Assembly (NCBI RefSeq): GCF_963422355.1
Contig: NC_085099.1
Location: 619,613 to 683,612 of the forward strand
Reading direction: 5' to 3'
Length of the DNA: 64,000 nucleotides
Source of the DNA: Corticium candelabrum
Lineage: Eukaryota > Porifera > Homoscleromorpha > Homosclerophorida > Plakinidae
How positions within the stretch are numbered: position 1 is the first letter of the stretch; each line of letters opens with the position of its first letter. The position numbers and the translations under genes are program-made. Under the pieces are notes generated by a model. That model searched no databases and was not told where the DNA came from. It worked only from the letters and a program-made list of their open reading frames with translations. This document shows, in pieces, positions 54,101-64,000 of this stretch.

Positions 54101-54493
54101 ATACCAGGACCAGGACATCTTGTAAATCCAGGATTTGGTCGTGGACATTTATCTAATAATCCTTCCATGCTTGGTGCTGAAGGTGTGATGTCTCGCCCAG
54201 TTTCCATGGGCAGGGGCATGACTCACAACCATGTTATGACATCCGATCTAGGAGGAGGGTCTGTGTATTCACAAGTACACGAATCGTCTGTGCAGATGCC
54301 TGCAAATCTGTGGCAAAATCAACATCCTGTTTCTGTCAGTCAGTATGCGGGTCTTTATCAGTCTCCTGAAATGGACTCGCCGTTTACTGACCCTGAGATT
54401 AGAAATGTGGGCTTGAATGCCTACCGTGCTGCTGTTCCTTCAACTTATCACATCAGTAGCAACAGGACTAGCTCTTGGGGAAACAACATCTAG
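47191..54493 (+). CDS. TDRD5: Tudor-domain protein with LOTUS domains, TDRD5-type
   Basis: Acts in germ or stem-cell granules in transposon silencing (piRNA) and spermatogenesis in animals. ATG 47191 (MEQRLELVKKEIRSLLESRK). LOTUS 1: CTVSELQRDYKSFSGRECPF, then EFGHRSFREFVDAIPD. LOTUS 2: WCQGRISEIVDSFSNGCSVH, INFGQLGFRTVFDMLE (same exon, ends near 47930). After a long intron with a (GT)n run, a third LOTUS spans exons at about 49203-49349 and 49998-50200 (LENKTSGMWAASLAAGYREM, IPFKSLGYESAAQFLK). The Tudor domain is at 50370-52680 in several exons (VVYVFVSHADDPNSFFVQLL, WYRARIVG, VFFVDFGNCEQVP). Further exons, with DFKNLGSYLTVFVL and a coiled DLEQSTDTVDRLVSIERQIA, lead to a Gly/Pro-rich tail ending at 54493. 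LOTUS x3 plus extended Tudor is the TDRD5 layout; TDRD7 would have three Tudors. Confidence 0.85.
47986..49045. other. Long TDRD5 intron with (GT)n run
   Basis: A (GT)n tract lies at about 48030-48101. Near 49046, MAGKSS precedes an AGTAAGATT donor; joined to the exon at 49203 this could form an alternative N-terminus starting at the third LOTUS domain. Otherwise no gene is seen. Confidence 0.4.
48030..48101. repeat. (GT)n microsatellite in TDRD5 intron
   Basis: A pure GT run with one GC interruption. Confidence 0.95.
53158..53345. mobile_element. Pogo/Tigger-like MITE in TDRD5 intron
   Basis: The left end TACAGTAAAACCTGTAC and the right end GTTGTTTTACTGTAAC form short inverted repeats bordered by TA on both sides. 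CAGTAAAACCT is the usual terminus of pogo-type Tc1/mariner elements. The 188-bp interior has internal direct repeats (GTGCGACCA, TGGCTAA) and no frame. Confidence 0.7.
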
Positions 54494-54814
54494 CCAATTG
54501 CAAGGCGTTGTTCGTGTTTTAATAATATGTTTTGACTGCAAAATCTAAGGAAACTAGAGAAAGACTGTATTATCTCAAGACACCGTTATGGACATGTATA
54601 AATGTTCAATAAGTTGACATAGAGTCTATACTACTTAAATATGTTGGTTTTATTGAAAGAAATAGCTCAATTTGTTTGAGAGAGAAACGACTGTGCATTG
54701 TGTAACTTTTCTGATCGTGTTGTATTGATTAATTTGTCTTTACACCATGATTATATACACCATGGGTATGTGCTAATTAAATTTCAACGCCTTATCCGGG
54801 AGTGCTAACCTAGC
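54494..54814. other. Intergenic region between TDRD5 and GNL1
   Basis: The only gap between two tandem plus-strand genes in the 22-60 kb part; no motif or repeat is evident. Confidence 0.5.
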
Positions 54815-57800
54815 ATGCCAAGAAAGAAGCCGTTTAGTGGAAAGCAGAAGAAGAAGCAGTTACAGGACAAAAAGAAAAGGAAGAAAGATTATACCGAGGG
54901 TAGGAAAATGCGTTTAGCTATAAGACCTTCAAAATTGAGGGAGACTCTTACATAGACACTGGCAGCTATGGAACTCAACGTTCCGTTGATTCTGCATCTC
55001 CTGAGCGTATTGTTAGTGATGAGGAGAGTGACAAAGCGTCGACTAGGGAAGACACCGTGTCAGAACTGGTGCCACGACTTCTGAAAATTCACGAGCAGCC
55101 GGCTGCTCAGCAAGTGATATGCAAAAAGGACTATAACCCAAACAGGTTTCTTTAATAGTGTGTTAATTTTTACTGTTTCATTTTTTAGTCATGTCTGTCT
55201 GTCAGTGTGTCTGTGTCCCTGTCTGTTTCTGCATGTGTTGTGTTTGTCTGTGTCGACGTCTAGCTGTGTTTGCATGCTTATTACCTGATATATAATAGTT
55301 TAATTGTTTTTTTGTTGTCTGCTCATGTAGATTTCGATTACACTTTGAAGTTCAAACTGATGATTATATTGAAAGAAGGAAAAGAGAATCTCAACAACCA
55401 CTTGAAATGCTTCCAGAAGTAGAGCTCGCTTTTAAACAATCTTTTTTCTTTTTTTCTTTTATTGACTATTTACGTTTGTTTAGACTGCACTTGAAGTATC
55501 ACTGGATGATGTTTACCAGCCTGGTTCAGTGTTAGACATACCAAAGAGACCGCCATGGACATACAAAAGCACAAAAGAGCAGGTACTGAAAAAAGAAGAA
55601 GAAATGTTCAAACGATACCTGGAAAATATTTATGACAAGTACAAACCAGAACAGCTCAGCTGGTTTGAACACAATTTGGAGGTCACTTTACATGTTACCA
55701 GTAGACACAATGTCTGACTTTTGTGTCTTTTTTTGTTCAGACATGGCGGCAGCTATGGCGTGTCTTGGAAATGTCGGATATCGTGTTACTGATAACTGAT
55801 ATTCGACATCCAGTATGTTGACATCAGGCTTGTGTGTAATAAAAATTGATTGTTTTGTATTCTAACAGGTACTTCATTTTTCTCCTGCACTTTATGAGTA
55901 TGTTGTAAACGGTCTCAAGAAAAAGCTTGTTCTTGTTCTTAACAAGGTTCGCATTTAACTATAATATTGCACTAGTATAGCCCAACGGCAACCACACATT
56001 AGTTTATTGCAATCAGTTATTGTATGCACAATTGGAGTATCTGATATGCACAGTAGCTGGAGTTGTGTTGTACTTTCTGCATAAATTGTTGTAATTGTCT
56101 TCTGGTCTTACAAATTGATTTGATTTTTCAGATTGATTTAGTTGCTCCATCACTGACTGTTGCTTGGCGAGACTACTTTCTGTACAAGTTTCCTCAGCTT
56201 CATGTTGTGTGCTTTACTAGCTTTCCTAATTCAGATGCTACTACTGGTATGGAGGAAAATACAGGAGCGAAAGGTAGCAAGAAAACAAGTCAGTTTAGTG
56301 TAGATGTTTTTGTTAACTAAACACACACACACTAACTGAAATGAATGTTGCTATCAGTGGGATTACTTAGCAGAAGGCGGAAAAGGATGACAACAGCTAT
56401 TGGTGGCTATCAACTGTTGGAGGCTGCTAGACAGCTTTGTGTTATGAAAGGTATGTTTACATCAATGACGCTGCAACAAAGCTACAATATTAAGGTACAC
56501 TCCGTCGTTTAGCGCTACGCCCCCGCAAACTTGATTGCATGGTACGCAATCAAGTTGGAAGGTTGGGCTGAACTACAGGTTACAAATAAGGAAACGTACG
56601 GGAGCGATTTTACAATCTCGTTGTTGAAGCAGATTTCAAGTCGCGCGCAAACCAACTCGTCACCTTTTCTCAGGTCGAAGGCACCAAAAAGGTTACATTT
56701 TACACAAAACCAGGTTTGAACATGCGAGCGCTACATAGCATGAAAACAGAGCACATATGGTGATCACGTGGTAAGGACACGTGATAAGTACAGCGCACAA
56801 ATGCAGTGCAGATGGTCCCTTTAGTCTTGCATCCGCATCCACGCCTGTTTCATAACCCACGAGCACATTTTCTCAACATCTCACGAGTGTCTTACAGCAT
56901 TTTGATGGTAGCGAGGTTCTTAGCGTTAGCGCGCGTTGACGAAACGTTTCTCGCGTGACCATCGTATGTGCTGTTTTCAAGCTATTTGCTCCTAATATCT
57001 AGCGCTCTCGTTGCCTGTAGTTCAGACCAACCTTCTATCTTGATTGTGTAGCTATGCAATCAAATTTGCGTGGGCGTAGCGCGAAACGATGGAGTGTACC
57101 TTTAATATTATGAGTGTAAGTAAGGATTTACTTAAAGTAATAGCATAGTTTCAAATTTGTGTCAGATGTCATCGTACATGTTTGTAGTCAACAGGAAGGT
57201 GCACACGGATATATAGCTACGTATCTATTTGGCATGAGCACATATGACATTTATGAGATTATTGGCACTTTGTATGCACCTAGAGAATGATATTAGGAAA
57301 CACATTTCCAAAAAAACACGTCATGTGTAGTACTGCTTGAAGACTAACTTGATGTGATTTTCATGTGCATAGTGAACCTTTCTTGTCACAGGAAATCTTG
57401 ATGAATGGCAAGATAAACTGGAGAATAAAGATCCATTTGAATACTGTAGTGATGATGAGGATGATTATCAACCCGGTGATGCTACTGGTGGACCGTTGTC
57501 TGCAAGTGAGTGTAAAGATTACTTGTCTGCACTCGGGCTGATGTAACTCTATCTGTTAGTTGATGGCAAAGACCAACTTTTAATGATAGGGATTGTTGGT
57601 AAGTGTAGGTATTCAATCACTGCCAGTTGTTATTAATCAATATGTGCTGTTTTGTGTTCTTTCTAGGTCACCCCAATGTGGGGAAGTCAGCTATCATAAA
57701 TGGATTAATGGGAAAGAAGGTAAATTAAATATTAGACTAAGTCTTTCTCATCGAGAATGAATATGTACATTTGCTTATTGTACTTGGAAGAGCAAGCCAT

Positions 57801-59436
57801 CAGTCAGTCAACATTGGATGTTGGTTGTTTATACGTTCCCTCCACTTAGTTTTGAGCAGTGGTGTCATCCTTAATGTGACCAGCTATCCTGTCCCAATGA
57901 TAGTTCCATTAATATTGCATCTATTCAAAAGGCATTATCTGCAAATTGTATTGATGTTTGTCGTTAATTATAGTAAAAGTGATATAGCTGTATGTGGGAT
58001 GCCAAACTGTAGTTTAGTTTGTACTGGTGATTTTGATTTTAGGTTGTAAGTTGTTCAAGAACTCCTGGCCACACAAAACACTTCCAGACTATCTACTTGA
58101 CACCCACAATTTGCCTATGTGACTGTCCTGGTCTGGTGTTTCCATCACTAATAGAGAAGAACTTACAGGTCGATTAATTAACATCAGTGAAACGCACTTT
58201 GTTCAAACCTATTCATATTACGTTTTTCTCAAGATCTTGTCTGGCATATTTCCTATCTCTCAAGTCAGAGAACCGTACAGTCCAGTTGGGTATCTCGCTG
58301 CTCGTATCCCACTCGTTCAACTTCTGGGCATATCGAAGGATACAAGTGATGATCAGTACTCCAAATGGTCGGCATGGGACATCTGTGCAGGTAAAAGCAA
58401 ATGCATTCAAATAGACCTCAAATACGCGAGTAGTTGCTTGTAGAGTGGGCAGAGAAGAGAGGGTACTTTACTGCTAAAGCTGCAAGACCTGACGTCTATA
58501 GATCAGGTTGGATTGTTGTCAGTGGAGACTCTCGACTGTGTCATATACATAATATGCTTGTTGGTTGTAGCCAATAGAATTCTTCGTTTGGCTGTCGATG
58601 GTCGACTCTGTATGGCTATGAGACCTCCAAACTACACCGCAGAAAAAGGTAATCGCCAAAATTCAGTATTCGGCGTACTTGTGCATTTCTTTTTAGAAGT
58701 TGCGGTACCTTTACCTGTGGAGGCACTACGTGTTATTTCTCTCCATATGCAGGGTTGCTACCTACTTTAGGCAAATATTGATTACACCTACTGTGTATTA
58801 GTATAGTGATTGAAACCAAGTCTTAAGATTTTTAAGGCCACCTGCCTTTCAAGATAAACTATTCGTTTAAGGAACAAGGTTGTGATATTCAGTAAAACTA
58901 ATATTTAATTAACATCAGGTAGCAGCAGAACATTCCTTTATAAATGCATGTCATTGTGGCATGAATGTCTGACATATTACAGATGGTAGGTCACCACAAT
59001 TGATAAACCAATCTATAAATAGCTTCAAAACTGAACTGAGTGAAGGTTAGTGATATGAATTGAGTGAAGGTTATAGTGATACCCAACAAGGCACCCACAG
59101 TTTTAAACACCAATAACTGCTTCCTAGTCGCATCTCTATTGTTATTGCTTGTGCTTGTTTGAAGACTTGATTGAATGTTTCCTGAATTAGACATTTGTTG
59201 TGGTGTCTACTTGTTATCAAATATCATTGTCTATTGTAGCAAAGTGGGAAGCTCATCGAGATGTCTCTGAAATGGTTCAACTCCAAAGGCTAGGACTAAC
59301 GAAAGAAACAATGAACCCGACCCCTCATGATGTGGACCTCAGCAGCAGCTCTGGATCAGATGGCAGTGCTGAGGACGGATTTGAAGTCAGACAGCCCAAT
59401 ACTAGTAACCGTTTTACGTTGCTCGATGACAGCTAA
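54815..59436 (+). CDS. GNL1: Circularly permuted GTPase GNL1
   Basis: A YlqF/YawG-type GTPase, probably in ribosome biogenesis or nuclear function. The start MPRKKPFSGKQKKKQLQDKK is nearly identical to human GNL1. Then come YDPNRFRLHFE-type residues (NPNRFRLHFEVQTDDYIERR), YQPGSVLDIPKRPPWTYKST and SWFEHNLETWRQLWRVLEM. The GTPase motifs run in permuted order: DIVLLITDIRHPV, LVLNKIDLVAPS (G4), then GIVGHPNVGKSAIINGLM (G1) and LCDCPGLVFPS (G3). The C-terminus is acidic. All motifs are intact. The exons number about 14, with a large MITE-like element in one intron (56493-57104). The C-terminal end is at 59436, where the gene is convergent with NOS1AP. Confidence 0.95.
56493..57104. mobile_element. 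Non-autonomous element with about 85-bp inverted ends in a GNL1 intron
   Basis: The left end AGGTACACTCCGTCGTTTAG and the right end (its complement, GGAGTGTACCT) are inverted repeats extending to the ACTTGATTGCAT...GCAATCAAG block and the GAACTACAGG block at about 56563-56583. The interior of about 440 bp has no coding frame. The flanks are AATATTA on the left and AATATTA on the right with TA or TTAA-like symmetry, so the exact duplication is ambiguous. Confidence 0.75.
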
Positions 59437-59723
59437 ACTATACATACATATATCAGCTTTATTACTTGTGTTACTCAAAAAGTTGATCGCAGAAGCAGCT
59501 ATACAGCAAGCTTTAATGGCAGGCAGAAAATAATAACCCAAAGTGTTGATAAAAAGCCACCATCTACACAGCACGCTGACAACAGACAGCAGCAAGTGCA
59601 ATATCTAGCTTTCCTTTCACCTGGCTAGCCTACTGCCCCAAACTGTGACTACAGTATTTTGTCCCATAACAAATCCCCACAGGATGTGTGAAGGTCCCAA
59701 TCTTGCTTGATAAAAATACACAC
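59437..59723. other. Convergent intergenic, GNL1 and NOS1AP
   Basis: Short gap of 287 bp; no gene seen. Confidence 0.5.
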
Positions 59724-61957
59724 TCAACTGTTATCGACTCCCCACAAGTCAGCCTTAAGATCGAATTCAGTTACGTCAGGAAATGGAGCATTTGTTGTAA
59801 CCTTGTTGTTCTCCATGCCCAATGTAAGCAAGTCTGTTGCATCCGGTGGAGTGATGATTGCTGCATTACTGCTGACATCAACCAACTGCACTTCTTGCTG
59901 CTCATTATGACTCTTGTTAACCATCAATGGGGTTTCTTCTGAAAAATCTTCGTGATTTTGCTGCGTATTGTTAGGGAGAGTAAATACAATCCCTTTGCTG
60001 TTTTGGTGTGCAGCATCTTGAACAGGGTCGACCGACTGCAGGGACTGCAGTTCTTCCAAGTCAACCATCAGCTTACGGACATGAGATAGAAGTGCTCGGT
60101 TTTGAACAAGCAAAAAATTAACACGTACCTGGAACAAAGGAAAGTTAACAAAAGTTTAGACACGAAGTTAAACTTGCACAACCTGGGCTTCGATTCTGTT
60201 TGTTTTTTCTGTATTCAACTGTTCCTCAAGTTTAACTCTATTAGCTTGTTCGGCCTTCAACTGGTCTGTAAGTTGATGCACATACTGCTGCCAGTCGGTC
60301 TTGTTCTCCATGTCTGGATGTACAGAAGGACTGAAAGGATTGTTAGGAGACAACTCAGTGGTTACTGTCTGTGGAATGTCATCCCTTACTCCAGGATTAG
60401 GAGTTATCTGGGGGTCCTACAAAACAGCCTGATTACAATCATAGATTGCAGTTGTTATTATGCAATGAGCAGTACTGTATGTTTTGATGTTAACGCAGCT
60501 GGGAGTTTATTTGGCCACAATTCCGGATTCAAGAGAATGGTATTATTGGGTATATGTGGCAATCCTGTTTCATTTACCTTTTCTGGTGGTGGATGCAATG
60601 GCAGAGGATTAGACGGACTAGGGATCAGCCTAGGAGGGAAAGGTCGAATGAGTGGATCACTTTTTAGATGGATCAATGTCGAATGCTCCTGGTAATTGCT
60701 GTCTAGAGCTATCAAGTCTGACCGTTCTTCAACTGTTGCAGGTGTGCCATCTACTGCTTCTGGTTGTGCCACAAGAACAGTGACAGTAGGATGATCAGCA
60801 GACTCGACAGGTTGGACAGGTTGCTCCTCACCCTGTATGTTTTCTTCCATTGTGGCAGTTGCTGGTTGATCTGGAGTTTCAGGAGGATTTGCTGGAGGGT
60901 TAGTTTGAATCTTGTGACATACTTCAAAAGCCTGACCCAGAGTTCTCACTATATGCAGGGCTTGAGACTACAAATCAAATTAGAACTCTTTCAACCCTAA
61001 CACACGCCCTTGGCCATTCTATTTGCTCACCTTTTTTAGTGCTTTGAATACGTTACACTTGAACGTGTTATTTGTGCCATCACGAACAATATAACTAAAT
61101 ATCTTCAAGTCGAGCGAGTCGTGGGACACGTAGAATATCCTAACACAAACAAAACATTCAAATCACGTGATCACCAAACACGCGCTAACGAACCAACCTG
61201 TAGATAGGATGGTTCATCATCAATATCTCACTTTCATCTACCGGCAAACCTTTCTTTCTCCGCCGAGCCTTCGCGTTAGACACAAACCTCACAACAAGTC
61301 ACAAACAACAGAACATCCACAATCTTACATCTCTTCGTCGACGTTTTAGCACCTTAACACCATCCACAGATATCGTGATGTGACATTTCGTTTTCCGTAT
61401 GCTCTTCGCTCTGAACTCGTACTGAAACGAGACAAACAAACACGTCAAGCAGAAGAATATCAACCCTAACGCAACCACGAACGTCTGTCAAACACATGCG
61501 ACGACAATCTGTCAACAAGTGACGCATTGACATGGCAGCAACTCGCATCCACCAAATTCGATCTCTAGCCCTTCTAACATCCGTTTCCGGTCTGGTAAAC
61601 TAACAGACATGTGTATCACACGGACACTGACCCTGATACGTCGCATCGAAGCGACGATTTCGACACGACTGGACGGTCTCGGTACTTCCAGAGAGCCGAT
61701 AAACTGAAACGTACAAATGCAAACAGCAGGAAGTCACACAACGTGAGTTTCCATGCGAAGAGTGATGTGGAATCTACGGCACGCAAGTCTTGGAGAACCA
61801 GTTTGAATGTCACCTTTGCACGGAACCGTATTCCGGGTTTGAACGCTTCCTCGTTGTGTAGAGGGATACGAGTATCGTAGCCATCGTCGACTGGAACATA
61901 GGTAGTTCCTAATGAGAAAGAAAATAGGGTTTGTTCGCGGTTGCCACGTTTCCTCAT
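59724..61957 (-). CDS. NOS1AP: NOS1AP (CAPON) PTB-domain adaptor
   Basis: Scaffold that in mammals binds neuronal NOS by a C-terminal PDZ ligand, and SCRIB/DEXRAS through its PTB domain. Exon 1 is only 10 nt: ATGAGGAAAC at 61957-61948, giving MRK plus one base. A 39-nt intron with TTTCTTTCTCATTAG follows, then 61908-61814 ([20 protein letters not shown]). This aligns position for position with the human start. The PTB continues with [77 protein letters not shown] and QAFEVCHK (to about 60920). A Pro/Thr-rich linker follows. [20 protein letters not shown] forms a coiled coil as in human NOS1AP. The C-terminus ends ADLWGVDNS, without the usual -EIAV PDZ ligand. Divergent from the TMC gene. Confidence 0.9.
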
Positions 61958-62365
61958 TGTGAACAACACTCGCCTCCATCCGGCTTGTTCCACAACTTTA
62001 TTCGGGTTAAGACACCACTCATCGTCAACGACTTGTGGCGATAAGGCACCTGCTTCACACGTCCTACACACAGCGTCAAATCTCTTTACACTCACGGTGG
62101 GTCGCATACGGGACGCCGTGACAATGATATGCTCCCGGATATGACAGAAATATCAGTAGATTGAATGACCCTGGGGTGATACAGGTGCATCGTGCTTCTA
62201 CATTGTAGTAAGATTTCTACGTCTACTAAAGGTAAAAAACTTCTTCTTTATTTTAAAATACAAGTCTTCAATGTTATTCTAACTAGAGCACACTACACGT
62301 CAAGTTTGTGCTGCTTTGTCTCTACTTCGAGAAGAACTCACTTGCTGTTTCTAAATGTGCCTGTT
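61958..62365. promoter_or_regulatory. Head-to-head promoter region, NOS1AP and TMC
   Basis: About 400 bp between divergent start codons. No CACGTG within it; one lies at 62515-62520 in the first TMC intron. Confidence 0.4.
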
Positions 62366-62959
62366 ATGTCTGGGACTGAAATTCTTTTGCAGCACGAGGA
62401 CAGAATTTTGGAAGAGGGTGTGGCCCGGTCAGCTCCAGGTGGGCAGTAACTCCTACGCATACTGTAGTAGGTATGCAGACACGCGCACGTGCGAGGTTGC
62501 TAGTTAGTGTAAGTCACGTGACAACGTTTATTATAGCAAAGACCCGAAGCAAGCTAAAGTCTAGAAAAGATATCCTTTCTCCGTCAGAGCAACTAAGAAG
62601 AGGGCGCTATGAACATCATGATGATACGTATGTCGACGCCTGCCAACTTCCATTGATTGACTGCAGAAGTCTTTGTTGCAGGGAAGTCTATGTCAACTTG
62701 CTGCAGCTGCGAGAAGAAATTGCGATTTCATCACGAAGGGCTTCTTACGATGATGAAATCGATGACGAAAACGAACCGTATGAGACAGATTTGGAACATT
62801 TACAGGATGTCAGAAATGCAGTGAAACATCTGAGAGCCGTTCCTGTATTCATGAAAAACAAACTCGAAATCTTACAGTATGATTTGCTATCATGTCTAAC
62901 TGTCCTTGCGTCCGTTTGTTGATATTTGTATACGTAGATTTTTTTTATTTTTTAGGTGC

Positions 62960-63046
<87 letters not shown>

Positions 63047-64000
63047 AGTTGCTACCTTTTTGTGCTATGCGCTTTATTGGTGTCTGGATATGTTTAGTAA
63101 CCTCATTACACTTTGTGCAGTATGCTTATGTATATACAAGCAGTGATATCAGGCATGCTTCTTGAGCAAATAAATGTATGTGTTGTGTATACTCTGACAA
63201 TAGACTTGCCCAAGAGCTTGAGTCCAAAAAAATGGATCACTTGTCGAAGTTTGACAACTGGAAGTATACCTCTCACAAAGTCAGCATTTTAACATGTGAC
63301 TATACCAAGTGTCCTGATATATAATGTTGTTCAGTGGAAAGAAAATACTGCACAGTTTTTGTATGCTATTGTGAAGTTTGTGACTCCATGGCAGTCTTTA
63401 ATTGCGAAGACAGAACGTGAGTATATGTTGTGCTCGTATTGTTTAATTATTTAGAGATTATTTGTCTCTAATTTTTCAACATAGATCGCTTGGGATCTGG
63501 AGTAGCTTCATACTTTGTTTTTCTTCGTTGGCTGTTGGGACTGAACCTCTTCATGTTTCTTCTCCTATTAGGATTTGTGATTCTACCGCAGGTGAGAGCC
63601 CTCGATTTAATTGGTTACCCTCTGGGTGTGCACACGTTTACAGAAAGCTTACATTTATGCAAACAGGCACTGGTAGGAGAGGGTCTAATGGTTTCAGATG
63701 CACTAACTGAAGTTGATGGCGTGTCTAAATTGTCATACATTGTGGATGGCAAGGTACACATATGTATATTAGAATAGAGTGACATGATGTTATGTATATT
63801 ATTAAAGGAAATGTGAGGCAGTGTGCACAATCTACCTAATGCATTGAACTTATCATTTTAATTCTGTAATTTGATGTACAGGGATATCTTATGGAGTTTT
63901 CCCTTTTGTTTTATGGCTATTATGACCACAAGTCTCTCGAGATAACACCAGGTGTTGGAGTATATAATTTACCTCTGGCATTCTTGTTGACTACTGGTGC
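62366..64000 (+). CDS. TMC: Transmembrane channel-like (TMC) protein, 5' part; continues past window
   Basis: TMC proteins are multi-pass ion channels related to anoctamins, in animals linked to mechanotransduction. ATG 62366 (MSGTEILLQHEDRILEEGVA); next exon from about 62539 (KTRSKLKSRKDILSPSEQLR, then a Cys-rich, acidic segment up to NKLEILQ). Then exons around 63205-63283 (LAQELESKKMDHLSKFDNWK), 63335-63410 (YAIVKFVTPWQSLI), 63484-63592 and 63650-63750. The first transmembrane segment carries LGSGVASYFVFLRWLLGLNL, the family signature before TM1. YLMEFSLLFYGYYDHKSLEI and VYNLPLAFLLTTG follow at the right edge. The charged N-terminus with SEQ and the FGSGV-type motif suggest the TMC5/6/7/8 side rather than TMC1/2; no finer call is made. 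The gene is cut at 64000. Confidence 0.8.
62957..63043. repeat. (CG)n/(GT)n microsatellite in TMC intron
   Basis: GCGCGCGC followed by a GT run of about 70 bp. Confidence 0.95.

Overview
The window is nuclear DNA of an animal, and a sponge (or another early-branching metazoan) fits best. The genes are clearly metazoan: FUT8, NOS1AP, TMC, TDRD5, TTLL11, makorin, the minor-spliceosome protein SNRNP35, WDR6, GNL1, PHPT1, and Ig/EGF receptors. They are packed closely, with many short introns (mostly about 40-120 nt) and very short intergenic gaps. The species is an inference from this gene set and compactness; no sequence search was possible.

Region 1 (1-14.2 kb) holds two paralogous genes for single-pass Ig-EGF-EGF membrane proteins, separated by mobile DNA. 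The left copy is cut by the window edge. Between them lie a degenerate Tc1-type transposon (2066-4069) with a TA duplication and 28-bp inverted ends, and a large foldback element (4501-11327). The foldback has inverted arms of about 2.3-2.6 kb, an outer array of 22-bp repeats in each arm, and a central loop with two small transposon-type reading frames. A smaller palindrome is nested in the left arm only.

Region 2 (14.6-21.7 kb) has an unrecognised four-exon gene that may be a transcription factor. A convergent minus-strand gene encodes an NRPS-type condensation domain whose catalytic HHxxxDG motif is replaced.

Region 3 (22-64 kb) is a dense run of housekeeping and signalling genes. In order they are ZIP7-type zinc transporter (+), secreted intradiol-dioxygenase-like protein with a netrin-like tail (-), pirin (+), TTLL11 (-), ASH2L without its N-terminal module (+), makorin (-, with a 5'-truncated LINE in one intron), FUT8 (+), PHPT1 (-), WDR6 (+), SNRNP35 (-), TDRD5 (+), GNL1 (+), NOS1AP (-), and the 5' half of a TMC channel (+), which runs off the window. 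From 18 to 54 kb the genes alternate strand without exception. Each therefore shares a short head-to-head promoter with one neighbour and a short tail-to-tail junction with the other.

No CRISPR array, LTR retroelement, virus-like element, rRNA gene or convincing tRNA was found by eye. Exon boundaries come from reading splice sites and matching phases and carry the usual uncertainty of hand annotation.
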